Both the position numbers and the translations under genes were made by a program. The notes under the pieces are model-generated. The model searched no databases, was not told the DNA's origin, and saw nothing but the letters and a program-made list of their open reading frames with translations. A DNA stretch of 55,634 nt from an uncultured Flavobacteriaceae bacterium (GTDB lineage: Bacteria; Bacteroidota; Bacteroidia; Flavobacteriales; Flavobacteriaceae), in contig CANMSB010000033.1 of assembly GCA_947500445.1 (NCBI GenBank), positions 1-55,634 on the forward strand, given 5' to 3'. The stretch's first letter is position 1, and each line of letters opens with the position of its first letter. Positions 1-7,623 of the stretch are shown in pieces.

Positions 1-78
1 AAAAACCCTCCCTGAAAAATAACTTCGTGGATACCTAACAACTGTATTTGAACATATAGTTATATCGAACTCACGTTT

Positions 79-231
79 AATACCATTTTTGCTTTAAAAT
101 CACCCAAATAAAAAGCAGTCATTTTTTGTTTGGACGAAAAAAAATCCAAGCATAATACCATTTCCGGTGTGAAATTACGCAAATAAAAACCAGGGATTTT
201 TAATGGAGAATTTTAAGGTAGAAATGGTATA
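79..231. repeat. MITE-like repeat, copy 1
   Basis: Intergenic element bounded by imperfect inverted repeats. The left end reads AATACCATTTTTGCTTTAAA and the right end, on the other strand, TATACCATTTCTACCTTAAA. A second left-type motif (AATACCATTT...AAATAAAAA) lies inside from 154. The core (TCATTTTTTG.TTGGACGAAAAA) is shared with the copy near 4914-5262, and the end motif recurs at 16472-16522. No ORF is present, so it would be non-autonomous. The right end begins three bases after the stop codon of the SDR gene. The 78 bases to its left hold nothing I recognise. Confidence 0.6.
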
Positions 232-234
232 CCT

Positions 235-915
235 TTAAGGGGTACTGCTCGACACCTGTAACAGTTTGCCATTGTACAGTTTGTTTCCCGTTAAGGCGAA
301 ATCCTTGATATAAGCGGCCATCTCCTTAGCACTGATCGGCGCTTGGTAACCGGGAAAGGCTTCTTCCAACATTTCGGTCTGTACCGCGCCCAGGGCCAAT
401 ACGTTGAACGATGGTCCGGTCTCCTTAAATTCCTCCGCCCATAATTCGGTAAGGGTGATTACCGCTCCCTTGCTCGAGCTATAGGCCGACAGTCCCGGAA
501 ATTTCATACTGCCCTGAACACCCCCCATGGAACTTACGGTGACCACATGCCCGGTTTTGGGCATTCTCGGGAGTACCATTTGGGTCATTGCTGCGACCCC
601 GAATACATTGACGCGGTACACTTCCTCAAAAACCTCCATATCGGTCTCCAAAAAAGGACGGTTGAGCAACTTTCCGGCATTGTTTATCAAGATATCCACC
701 GTTTGGAACTCCGTTTTCAAAAATGCATCGAGTGTTGCCAAATCGGCTTTTTCGGAAAGGTCAAAAGGAAATGTTTTAATGTTTTTATGTGCTAGCGCCG
801 CAATGGGACCGTCATTTCTGGAAAGTGCCAATACCTGATGCCCCGCATCGGCAAACATACGGCAGAGCTCGTATCCGATTCCCCGGCTCGACCCGGTAAC
901 GATAATGTGTGCCAT
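235..915 (-). CDS. SDR family NAD(P)-dependent oxidoreductase
   Basis: A 226-residue short-chain dehydrogenase/reductase, cytosolic, substrate unknown. The N-terminal Rossmann motif GSSRGIGYE is at about residues 8-16, the NNAG motif at about 78-81, the catalytic Ser in VTVSSMGG and the catalytic YSSSK (Tyr-x3-Lys) near residues 145-149. The length is slightly short for classical SDRs (about 250) but all core motifs are there. The start ATG overlaps the stop of the upstream peptidase gene by one base (TAATG), so the two are probably translationally coupled. A MITE-like repeat abuts the stop codon. Family certain, specific reaction not assignable. Confidence 0.9.
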   Translation of the reverse strand: MAHIIVTGSSRGIGYELCRMFADAGHQVLALSRNDGPIAALAHKNIKTFPFDLSEKADLATLDAFLKTEFQTVDILINNAGKLLNRPFLETDMEVFEEVYRVNVFGVAAMTQMVLPRMPKTGHVVTVSSMGGVQGSMKFPGLSAYSSSKGAVITLTELWAEEFKETGPSFNVLALGAVQTEMLEEAFPGYQAPISAKEMAAYIKDFALTGNKLYNGKLLQVSSSTP

Positions 916-1985
916 TAGTTATAGTTTACTTCGCGTACCGGCGCATTGATAATGCCTTCCATTACCGGAATGGCCCGGTTTACAACATTCGCCATGTGCT
1001 CAAAATCCATTTCGGACACCTCATCATCTACTTTGTGGTAATAGTCGTAATTGGTAAAATCGAAGGTACTATAGGTCTGGGACGGCACATTGAACTGTTC
1101 GTGAAACGGATAATTGTCCGACCTTTTAAAGAGATTGAATTCCTTGGCCTTTGGTAGGAAACCTGCAAACTTCGATTTCGCATATGCATTGCTCACCTCG
1201 GCCAGGTTGGAGTTTTCATAACCGGTCAGGTACAGCAAATAATCCCTGTCTTGCATGGGTACCCCTACCATTTCGAAATTTAGCATAACATAGAGATCCA
1301 ACCCTTTTTCCTGCAAACGCTGCGCTAGGTGTTGGGAACCCAACAGTCCCTTTTCTTCTGCGGTGAAGAGGGTAAAAAGAATACTTCTCTTGTTGTTGTT
1401 TTTGCTACCAAAATAACGCGCCAATTCCATCACGGTAGTGGTTCCCGTCGCATTGTCGTTCGCTCCGTTGGCTATGGCATCACCTGCCTCTTCGGCAATA
1501 AGCCCGATATGGTCGTAATGGGCCCCGATGATGACGAACTCCTTTTTCAGGTTCTCATCCTGTCCCTCCAAATAACCTACCACATTAAAGGCCGTTACAT
1601 CGGCCATATTGGTGAGCGTGTCCTTATAACCGGAGAAATACGGGCGTAGTCCATTCTCCTTAAAACCGTTTTCGATAAAATTGGCGGCCTGTTCGATTCC
1701 TGCACTACCCGTATCCCTTCCTTCTAGGGCATCCGAGGCCAAAAACTCCATGATCGACCTAATTTTTGTAGCATCGGTAAAGGCTCCGTTAAATTCTTTA
1801 GGAGGCATGGAACCGAGCGCTTCCATTTTGGTCGCTTCGTTCGCAGTGGATCCGGAAGTCGCCGCTCCGGCATTTACGGGAGTAGTCTCGTTCAAGGTAA
1901 CCGTTTGGTTCACCTTGGTGAAATTACACCCTAGGGACGCCAATACCGTTAGTAAGGCCATATATTGGATTGCAGGTATTTTCAT
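915..1985 (-). CDS. M28 family zinc metallopeptidase lipoprotein
   Basis: A 356-residue secreted lipoprotein. The N-terminus is a lipoprotein signal ending in LASLGC (lipid Cys at residue 20), followed by a low-complexity Thr/Ala linker. The M28 aminopeptidase fold is shown by the zinc motifs GAHYDHIG, NGANDNATGT and FTAEEKGLLGS, with a later His in the DYYHKVDDE segment. Members cleave N-terminal residues from peptides or act as glutaminyl cyclases; which applies here is not clear. It is probably anchored in the outer membrane or facing the periplasm. A terminator at 2011-2040 separates it from pdhC, so it likely has its own promoter; the TATCTTTA just upstream is a near-match to the Bacteroidota -7 box. 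Downstream it is coupled to the SDR gene by a TAATG overlap. Confidence 0.9.
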   Translation of the reverse strand: MKIPAIQYMALLTVLASLGCNFTKVNQTVTLNETTPVNAGAATSGSTANEATKMEALGSMPPKEFNGAFTDATKIRSIMEFLASDALEGRDTGSAGIEQAANFIENGFKENGLRPYFSGYKDTLTNMADVTAFNVVGYLEGQDENLKKEFVIIGAHYDHIGLIAEEAGDAIANGANDNATGTTTVMELARYFGSKNNNKRSILFTLFTAEEKGLLGSQHLAQRLQEKGLDLYVMLNFEMVGVPMQDRDYLLYLTGYENSNLAEVSNAYAKSKFAGFLPKAKEFNLFKRSDNYPFHEQFNVPSQTYSTFDFTNYDYYHKVDDEVSEMDFEHMANVVNRAIPVMEGIINAPVREVNYN

Positions 1986-2010
1986 CTGTGTTGCTATTTA
2001 GTTCTAAAGA

Positions 2011-2040
2011 TAAAAAAGCATCCCGGATATTCCGGGATGC
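2011..2040 (-). terminator. Intrinsic terminator after pdhC
   Basis: Perfect 10-bp hairpin GCATCCCGGA/TCCGGGATGC with a TAT loop. On the minus strand it is followed by a run of T. It lies between the pdhC stop and the M28 peptidase start and closes the pdhA-pdhC unit. Confidence 0.85.
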
Positions 2041-2069
2041 CCAAATTCGTTTTCTCGATCTGATCCGAT

Positions 2070-3719
2070 CTATGCCAACATGGTGACCGGATTCTCCAGG
2101 TAGGCTCGCAAGGTCTGTAAAAAGGACGCTCCGGTTGCACCATCGACAGTTCTATGATCGCAGGCCAACGAAACCGTCATCGTATTTCCTACAACGATCT
2201 CACCGTTTTTCACAACAGGTTTTTGAACGATCGCCCCTACCGATAAGATGGCGGAATTCGGTTGGTTGATAATGGAGGTAAATTCAACGATACCGAACAT
2301 TCCCAAATTGGATACCGTAAACGTACTGCCCTCCATTTCTGCTGGGGCCAGTTTTTTGTTTCTGGCCTTTCCCGCCAAATCTTTTACCGAGGCCCCAATT
2401 TGGGTAAGGCTCATCTGATCGGTAAATTTCAATACGGGTACCATTAGACCGTCTTCAACAGCAACGGCTACTCCTACGTGAATATGATGGTTATAACGTG
2501 TAGTATCACCGTTCCAAGTAGTATTTACCTGTGGATGCTTTTTTAAGGCCATGGCCGCCGCTTTGACCACCATATCGTTAAAGGACACTTTGGTCTCGGG
2601 CAAGCTATTGATCTGTACGCGCGAAGCCATGGCATTATCCATATCGACCTCGATCATCAAATAATAATGCGGTGCGGTAAATTTGGATTCCGCCAATCGC
2701 TTGGCAATCGTTTTCCGCATTTGCGAATTCTTGACCTCTTCGCTTCCCTCTTCGCCAACAGGCAGGTTGATCGGTGCCAAAGCCGCAGCAGCTGTTGCGG
2801 GAGCGGTAGTGGCCGTTTCTGCAACCGGAGCCGTTTGGGCACTGGGCTTGTAATTTTCAACATCTTTTTTAACGATGCGTCCATGGTCTCCCGTTCCGGT
2901 AACCTGGGACAAATCGATACCCTTGTCCGAAGCGATGCGTTTGGCCAAGGGCGATGCGAATATACGCTGCCCATTGGCGGTATTGTTCACTGTTGTCTCC
3001 GCAGCAGCAGGCTGTTCTTGCGCAACTTCGTCCTTTGCTACCGGGGCCGCTTCCGCTTTCTCGGCGGCAGGTTTTGCGTTCAAAACGGCATCGACATCGG
3101 TGCCTTCCGGACCGATAACCGCCAAAACGGCATCAACCGGAGAAGACTCCCCTTCCTTGATACCGATATATAACAATGTTCCCGAATAGAACGATTCAAA
3201 CTCCATCGTTGCCTTATCGGTCTCTATTTCCGCTAAAATATCGCCTTCTTCTATTGTATCGCCCACACTTTTTAACCATGCGGCTACGGTACCTTCTTCC
3301 ATGGTATCGCTCAAACGTGGCATTTTCACTACTTCCACACCTTCCGGAATTTCAGAGGTCGTTTCGGTTGCACCTGCATCGGCAGTTGCTGCCTGTTCCG
3401 GGGCACTATCCGCAGCTTCTGAACCGCTATCGGTATCTTCTGTGGTAGCACTGCCGTTAAGCAATCCAGAAATATCTTCACCTTTTTCACCGATAATGGC
3501 CAAAAGCGAATCTACAGGGGCTCCATCGCCTTCCTCGATTCCGATATGCAAAAGGGTACCCTCATGAAAGGATTCGAATTCCATGGTAGCCTTGTCGGTT
3601 TCGATTTCGGCCAAAATATCTCCCTCTTCGATCTTGTCCCCTACTTGCTTGAGCCATTTTGCAACGGTACCTTCTTCCATGGTATCGCTTAGGCGGGGCA
3701 TATTGATTACTTCTGCCAT
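2070..3719 (-). CDS. pdhC: Pyruvate dehydrogenase E2, dihydrolipoamide acetyltransferase
   Basis: A 549-residue E2 subunit of the pyruvate dehydrogenase complex; it transfers acetyl from lipoyl-lysine to CoA. Two tandem lipoyl domains carry the EIETDKATMEFESF motif with lipoylated Lys at residues 43 and 169, joined by Ala/Glu-rich linkers. A peripheral subunit-binding domain follows at about 255-290 (SPLAKRIASDKGID...GRIVKKDV), then the catalytic acyltransferase domain with the HxxxD motif DHRTVDG (His522, Asp526). It starts four bases after the pdhA stop, so the two are one operon. The E1-beta gene (pdhB) is not in the window. The product could in principle be another 2-oxoacid E2, but the E1-alpha neighbour and two-lipoyl layout support pyruvate. 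Confidence 0.95.
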   Translation of the reverse strand: MAEVINMPRLSDTMEEGTVAKWLKQVGDKIEEGDILAEIETDKATMEFESFHEGTLLHIGIEEGDGAPVDSLLAIIGEKGEDISGLLNGSATTEDTDSGSEAADSAPEQAATADAGATETTSEIPEGVEVVKMPRLSDTMEEGTVAAWLKSVGDTIEEGDILAEIETDKATMEFESFYSGTLLYIGIKEGESSPVDAVLAVIGPEGTDVDAVLNAKPAAEKAEAAPVAKDEVAQEQPAAAETTVNNTANGQRIFASPLAKRIASDKGIDLSQVTGTGDHGRIVKKDVENYKPSAQTAPVAETATTAPATAAAALAPINLPVGEEGSEEVKNSQMRKTIAKRLAESKFTAPHYYLMIEVDMDNAMASRVQINSLPETKVSFNDMVVKAAAMALKKHPQVNTTWNGDTTRYNHHIHVGVAVAVEDGLMVPVLKFTDQMSLTQIGASVKDLAGKARNKKLAPAEMEGSTFTVSNLGMFGIVEFTSIINQPNSAILSVGAIVQKPVVKNGEIVVGNTMTVSLACDHRTVDGATGASFLQTLRAYLENPVTMLA

Positions 3720-3723
3720 CTAC

Positions 3724-4722
3724 TTAAAGTTTATGTGGTACAAATGGAAAGTCTTCCTGTTCGTATACCATGTCATACAATTGCTGTGTTGGTGGGTAGT
3801 CCGATTCCTCCGCGAATTTCTCGCATTCGGATACCATTTCCTTCACCCGCTTATCGATTGTCTTGATCTCTTCTTCGGTAGCGTAGTCGTTTTCCTTGAT
3901 AACGTCCAGCACTTTGGTGATCGGGTCTATTTTTTTGTATTCCTCTACTTCTTCCTTGGTTCGGTAGTGTTGTGCATCCGACATGGAGTGCCCTCTGTAT
4001 CGGTATGTTTTCATTTCCAAGAAAGTTGGTCCGCCACCGGTTCTAGCCCGTTCTATGGCCTTGCTCATCTCTTGCGCGACCGTAACGGGATCCATACCAT
4101 CGACAGGGCCGCATGGCATTTCGTATCCCAATCCCAACTTCCAAATATCGGTCGAGTACGAGGTTCGGGCCACTGAGGTTCCCATGGCATACCCATTGTT
4201 CTCACATACGAACACTACGGGCAGTTGCCATAACATCGCCAGGTTAAAGGTTTCGTGCAACGAACCCTGCCGAACGGCCCCGTCGCCCATATAACATAAG
4301 GTTACGTTATCCCTTCCGGCATACTTATCGCCGAAGGCCATTCCCGCCCCCAAGGGTATCTGCCCCCCTACGATACCATGTCCGCCATGAAAGCGGTGTT
4401 CTTTTGAAAAAATATGCATGGATCCGCCCATTCCCATGGATGTTCCGGTGACCTTTCCAAAAAGTTCCGCCATTACCTTTTTGGGGTCGACCCCCATACC
4501 GATCGGTTGAACGTGGTTTCTGTAGGCCGTTATCATCCGATCTTTTGTCAAATCCATCGCGTGCAGAGCACCTGCCAAAACCGCTTCTTGACCATTATAT
4601 AGGTGTAAAAACCCTCTTACTTTCTGCTGAATGTACACAGCGGCAAGCTTGTCTTCGAACTTGCGCCAGAACAACATATCCTCATACCATTTTAGATAAA
4701 CTTCCTTGGTAATTTTTTCCAT
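3724..4722 (-). CDS. pdhA: Pyruvate dehydrogenase E1 component, alpha subunit
   Basis: A 332-residue thiamine-diphosphate-dependent E1-alpha. It decarboxylates pyruvate and loads acetyl onto the E2 lipoyl arm, working with a beta subunit encoded elsewhere. The ThDP/Mg motif GDGAVRQGSLHETFNLA ... ENN is clear, as are the EAVLAGALHAM and YRNHVQPIGMG segments and the RYRGHSMSDAQHYR phosphorylation-loop region. I place the start at MEKITKEVYL; an in-frame ATG 72 bases upstream would add a basic leader not seen in the family. The gene lies directly before pdhC with a four-base gap. The 5' side (4723-5258) is filled by repeats, so cdd is not in the same tight unit. Confidence 0.95.
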   Translation of the reverse strand: MEKITKEVYLKWYEDMLFWRKFEDKLAAVYIQQKVRGFLHLYNGQEAVLAGALHAMDLTKDRMITAYRNHVQPIGMGVDPKKVMAELFGKVTGTSMGMGGSMHIFSKEHRFHGGHGIVGGQIPLGAGMAFGDKYAGRDNVTLCYMGDGAVRQGSLHETFNLAMLWQLPVVFVCENNGYAMGTSVARTSYSTDIWKLGLGYEMPCGPVDGMDPVTVAQEMSKAIERARTGGGPTFLEMKTYRYRGHSMSDAQHYRTKEEVEEYKKIDPITKVLDVIKENDYATEEEIKTIDKRVKEMVSECEKFAEESDYPPTQQLYDMVYEQEDFPFVPHKL

Positions 4723-4913
4723 TGATCGTTTCTTATTGTATTCTATACTTTGTTTTGGCCGAAAGGCACGCCCATTCCGTTTTGCGGAAAACAAAAATAC
4801 ATATTAAATCAATAGTGGAAAAGCAATTAAAGTCAAAAGCTTTGCACAAAAAATCATATTAAAACCACCGCCTATAGCGACGGCTTTTTGAAGTGGATAA
4901 GGGCTACTAGCCT

Positions 4914-5262
4914 TATGCCATTTTTGCTTTAAAATCATCCAAAAAAAAGCCGTCATTTTTTGCTTGGACGAAAAATAAAAATCAGGCATAGCAGTAACTA
5001 CGGTTGCTTTTTATTTTGAAACTCGTCTTGAGTTGTCGTTTGCAACCGAGAACGAAGGCTTTTGTGATGCAATGAGGTCATTTTATGGTTGCTTAGCTCC
5101 CAAGGATTCGGGACTACGGAAGCTGAAAATGGAGAAATTACGGTGCAAAATACGCCCCCTACGCATCGGGGCTAGGTAAACGAACAACTCAAGATGAGTC
5201 CTTGAAGTATAAACGGAAAAGGGAAATTTTGATGGGAAATTTTAAGGTAGAAACGGTATTAC
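4914..5262. repeat. MITE-like repeat, copy 2 (composite)
   Basis: A longer copy of the element at 79-231. The left end is TATGCCATTTTTGCTTTAAA, the right end on the other strand TAATACCGTTTCTACCTTAA. The shared core (GTCATTTTTTGCTTGGACGAAAAA) follows the left end. About 180 bp of extra sequence with its own inverted repeats (5021-5199) sits inside and is absent from copy 1, suggesting nested insertion. The right end runs into the stop codon of cdd: the TAA that ends cdd is part of the repeat terminus. No real ORF is inside. Confidence 0.6.
5021..5199. repeat. Inner inverted-repeat element nested in copy 2
   Basis: Left arm ACTCGTCTTGAGTTGT at 5021 and right arm ACAACTCAAGATGAGT ending at 5199 are inverse complements with one mismatch; both extend inward with GTTT-type sequence. 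The roughly 147 bases between hold no convincing ORF. The segment is missing from the otherwise similar repeat at 79-231, so it looks like a separate small mobile or structured element that landed inside the first one. Confidence 0.5.
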
Positions 5263-5744
5263 TTTAAAAATGTACTATTGAAAGCCAAGGGCAATAGATC
5301 GGCCATGGCCTCGGCGATGAATACCGGACCGATGGCACCCATAAAAAGAAGGCGAATGGGCGCTTTTTGTTTGGTTTCGTATTCCGAGATGGACTGCCGA
5401 CAGTTTCCGCAAGGAGCCGCAGGGCGGTCAACGGTATAGGCCTTGGCGGACGCGGTGATGGCAATGGCGGTTATCGTTTCGCCAGGGTACAACGCCCCGG
5501 CATGAAAAATTGCTACCCGCTCGGCACATAGCCCGCTCGGGTAACTTGCATTTTCCTGATTGCTTCCGATCACTATAGCACCATTTTCCATCAATACCGC
5601 GGCACCTACATGAAAGTTGGAGTACGGGGCATAGGCACCCTCGCGTGCGGCAATCGCTTTTTGCATTAAATTCCTTTCGTCGGGCGCAAGCGCCGCAATC
5701 GATTCCACTTCGGAAAGTTCAAATGAGATGTTGTGTTTTTGCAT
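5259..5744 (-). CDS. cdd: Cytidine deaminase
   Basis: A 161-residue zinc-dependent cytidine/deoxycytidine deaminase for pyrimidine salvage, cytosolic. The zinc and catalytic signature is complete: CAERVA (Cys73, catalytic Glu75) and PCGNC (Cys112, Cys115). The YSNFHVGAAV substrate segment is at about residues 41-50. I start at MQKHNISFEL; the longer in-frame extension is Pro/Arg-rich and unlike the family. The last residues are STFLK followed by a TAA that belongs to the terminus of a MITE-like repeat, so the natural C-terminus may have been altered slightly. The position between porV and pdhA follows the usual flavobacterial order. Confidence 0.93.
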   Translation of the reverse strand: MQKHNISFELSEVESIAALAPDERNLMQKAIAAREGAYAPYSNFHVGAAVLMENGAIVIGSNQENASYPSGLCAERVAIFHAGALYPGETITAIAITASAKAYTVDRPAAPCGNCRQSISEYETKQKAPIRLLFMGAIGPVFIAEAMADLLPLAFNSTFLK

Positions 5745-5963
5745 GTTATTGTGCTTGGTTGACGATGCCCAAGGCTGCTTCTCGCGAGGAAAGGCCAAAA
5801 AAACCTTGATCCTGAGCGTAACCTCAAAACATCAGGGTTAGGCCCAAACCCGGAAAACATCTGGTTTTATTGGATTTTCGACCTCAAGAGAAAGTTCCAA
5901 TACATAAACCGGATTAAAGATACCCTATTTTACCGGTATCGGGGACGGCTTATAACCTCCGAC

Positions 5964-5992
5964 AAAAAAACCCGCTTTTGGGCGGGTTTTTT
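5964..5992. terminator. Bidirectional intrinsic terminator between porV and cdd
   Basis: Hairpin ACCCGCTTTTGGGCGGGT flanked by an A-run on the left and a T-run on the right, so it can end transcription on either strand. On the minus strand it closes porV before cdd. The stretch 5745-5963 shows no gene. Confidence 0.85.
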
Positions 5993-6019
5993 ACTATGCT
6001 ATTTCGTTGACCGTTATCG

Positions 6020-7180
6020 TTAGTCGTTGAACATTTCCTCGCCCAAATTGAAGGCCAGCGAGAAACGTAATGAATTTTCCAAAGGATTTTTAATCTGCGA
6101 AGTCGAGAACAGATACGATAGATCTACCTGGACCACATTAAACTTGAAGCCGGCACCCAAAGTAAAAAACTTTCTGGCTCCTTTTTCCTCGCTCTCGTTA
6201 AAATATCCAGTACGGATCATGAAGGAGTCCTGATAGGTATACTCTGCCCCAAGGGCCCAAGTAAATTCCTTCAATTCTTCGCCAAAACCGTCAGGTGCAT
6301 CACCGAACGACTCAAAAACACCGTTAAAAAATCCGATTTGCTGATACTCGTCGTTATCGGCGGCATCAATATCGCCATCACCGTCAAAATCCCTAGGGGT
6401 CGGTACCAACAGCTTATTTAACTCCGTAGTAAAAGAGATAACGTTATCTTGATCCAAAATCATATCGAACCCGACACCAAGACCTAAATTGGTCGGTAAA
6501 AAGTTCTCTTGTCCGCCTTCATCATATTGTATCTTACCACCAAGGTTGGAAATATTGAAACCAGCTCTCCAACGACCATCGAAACTGCTGTAACCAATTT
6601 CTCTTGAACGATAGTATCCGGCCACATCAACGGCGAAGGCATTGGCCGCTTGGGTATCCGTTCCAGAAACCGTTTGAGGCAAACGAAGGTTAGAACTGAT
6701 AAACCTTCCACCGACCGCCATAGAAAATGTGGGGCTCAATTTGCGGGTATATGAACCGTCCAAAGCCAATTCGTTCGGTTTCACCACGGTAGCTTCCTCC
6801 AAAATGGTTTGTCGCAATTCAATTTCGCCAAGCGTAAAATAGCGCAAGCCAACGGCAAAGGCACTTTGATCATCAATTTTATTGTAGTAACTACCGGAAA
6901 GCAATCCGATATCCCGAATAACACTTTCCAAATAAGGGGTATATCCTACGCTAATACCCATTTTGCGCTCCGCAAAGGCAAATTTGGCCGGGTTCCATTG
7001 CTGGGAATAGGCATCGGTAGAAGTAGCCACTCCCATATCGGCCATACCCGCCGACCTTGCATCTGCCGCGATCGTTAAAAAAGGCACCGCGGTCGTAATG
7101 ACCCTGTCGTTGTCCTGTGCAGACACTTTACACATCACGGTAAGTAGCGTCAAAAGCACTAATTTTTTCATTTTTTCCAT
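6020..7180 (-). CDS. porV: Type IX secretion outer-membrane protein PorV (LptO)
   Basis: A 386-residue outer-membrane beta-barrel of the FadL-like PorV family. It has a signal peptide (KKLVLLTLLTVMCKVSAQ) and the family hallmark TAVPFLTIAADARSAGMADMGVATSTDAYSQ right after it, then alternating strands to the C-terminal aromatic barrel end. In type IX secretion PorV carries cargo from the SprA/Sov translocon to the attachment complex with the sortase PorU. A calcium-type loop DFDGDGDIDAADNDEY is inserted in a barrel loop. The product may start at the fourth residue, also Met. The upstream neighbour is divergent gldJ with no porU between, which is unusual. Confidence 0.93.
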   Translation of the reverse strand: MEKMKKLVLLTLLTVMCKVSAQDNDRVITTAVPFLTIAADARSAGMADMGVATSTDAYSQQWNPAKFAFAERKMGISVGYTPYLESVIRDIGLLSGSYYNKIDDQSAFAVGLRYFTLGEIELRQTILEEATVVKPNELALDGSYTRKLSPTFSMAVGGRFISSNLRLPQTVSGTDTQAANAFAVDVAGYYRSREIGYSSFDGRWRAGFNISNLGGKIQYDEGGQENFLPTNLGLGVGFDMILDQDNVISFTTELNKLLVPTPRDFDGDGDIDAADNDEYQQIGFFNGVFESFGDAPDGFGEELKEFTWALGAEYTYQDSFMIRTGYFNESEEKGARKFFTLGAGFKFNVVQVDLSYLFSTSQIKNPLENSLRFSLAFNLGEEMFND

Positions 7181-7623
7181 TTAAATTTGTTAGTTATTTG
7201 TCCATAGAAAATGCTCCCATCGTATGGTTGTTTCACATGGTTAAACGACCAATTTATGATATTCTTATATAAGGAGTGTTTTTTTTCGATATAATGGTCT
7301 TTTTTGATAAAAAACAGTTTATTAACGACAACCATCATCGATGAAGTCCGACTTAAAGCGGGCAAATGGCTTTCTATAGAATTGGTCGGCAAAGAAAAGA
7401 GGATATTGGATACTATATCGGTTTTTATGTCGTTATCATGGTAACCTACCGTTTTGGCAGTTTATTGTTGTCGATTTGAATAATATGTAAAAAATTCCGA
7501 TGGAATAAAATATATGGCCCAAATCAACGTTTTACATGCCGAAAGTGACATTAAAATTAATCAAAATACAAACCTGAATTGCTCTGAACAGGCATTTCGA
7601 ACATTTGAACTCAAGTCCTAATT
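7181..7623. other. Intergenic region between divergent porV and gldJ
   Basis: 443 bases, AT-rich, without a supportable gene on either strand. It must hold the promoters of both porV and gldJ, but I find no clean TAnnTTTG box with a -33 partner. In other Flavobacteriaceae the roughly 3.5-kb sortase gene porU occupies this slot; no remnant of it is recognisable. Confidence 0.6.

Noticed and set aside
4804-4989. 61-codon open frame upstream of pdhA
   Set aside because: Runs into the left end of the MITE-like repeat; no ribosome binding site or family.
7300-7430. Possible PorU remnant (a short frame with AGKWLSIEL)
   Set aside because: It lies on the strand opposite to the expected porU, has no start codon and only a vague resemblance.
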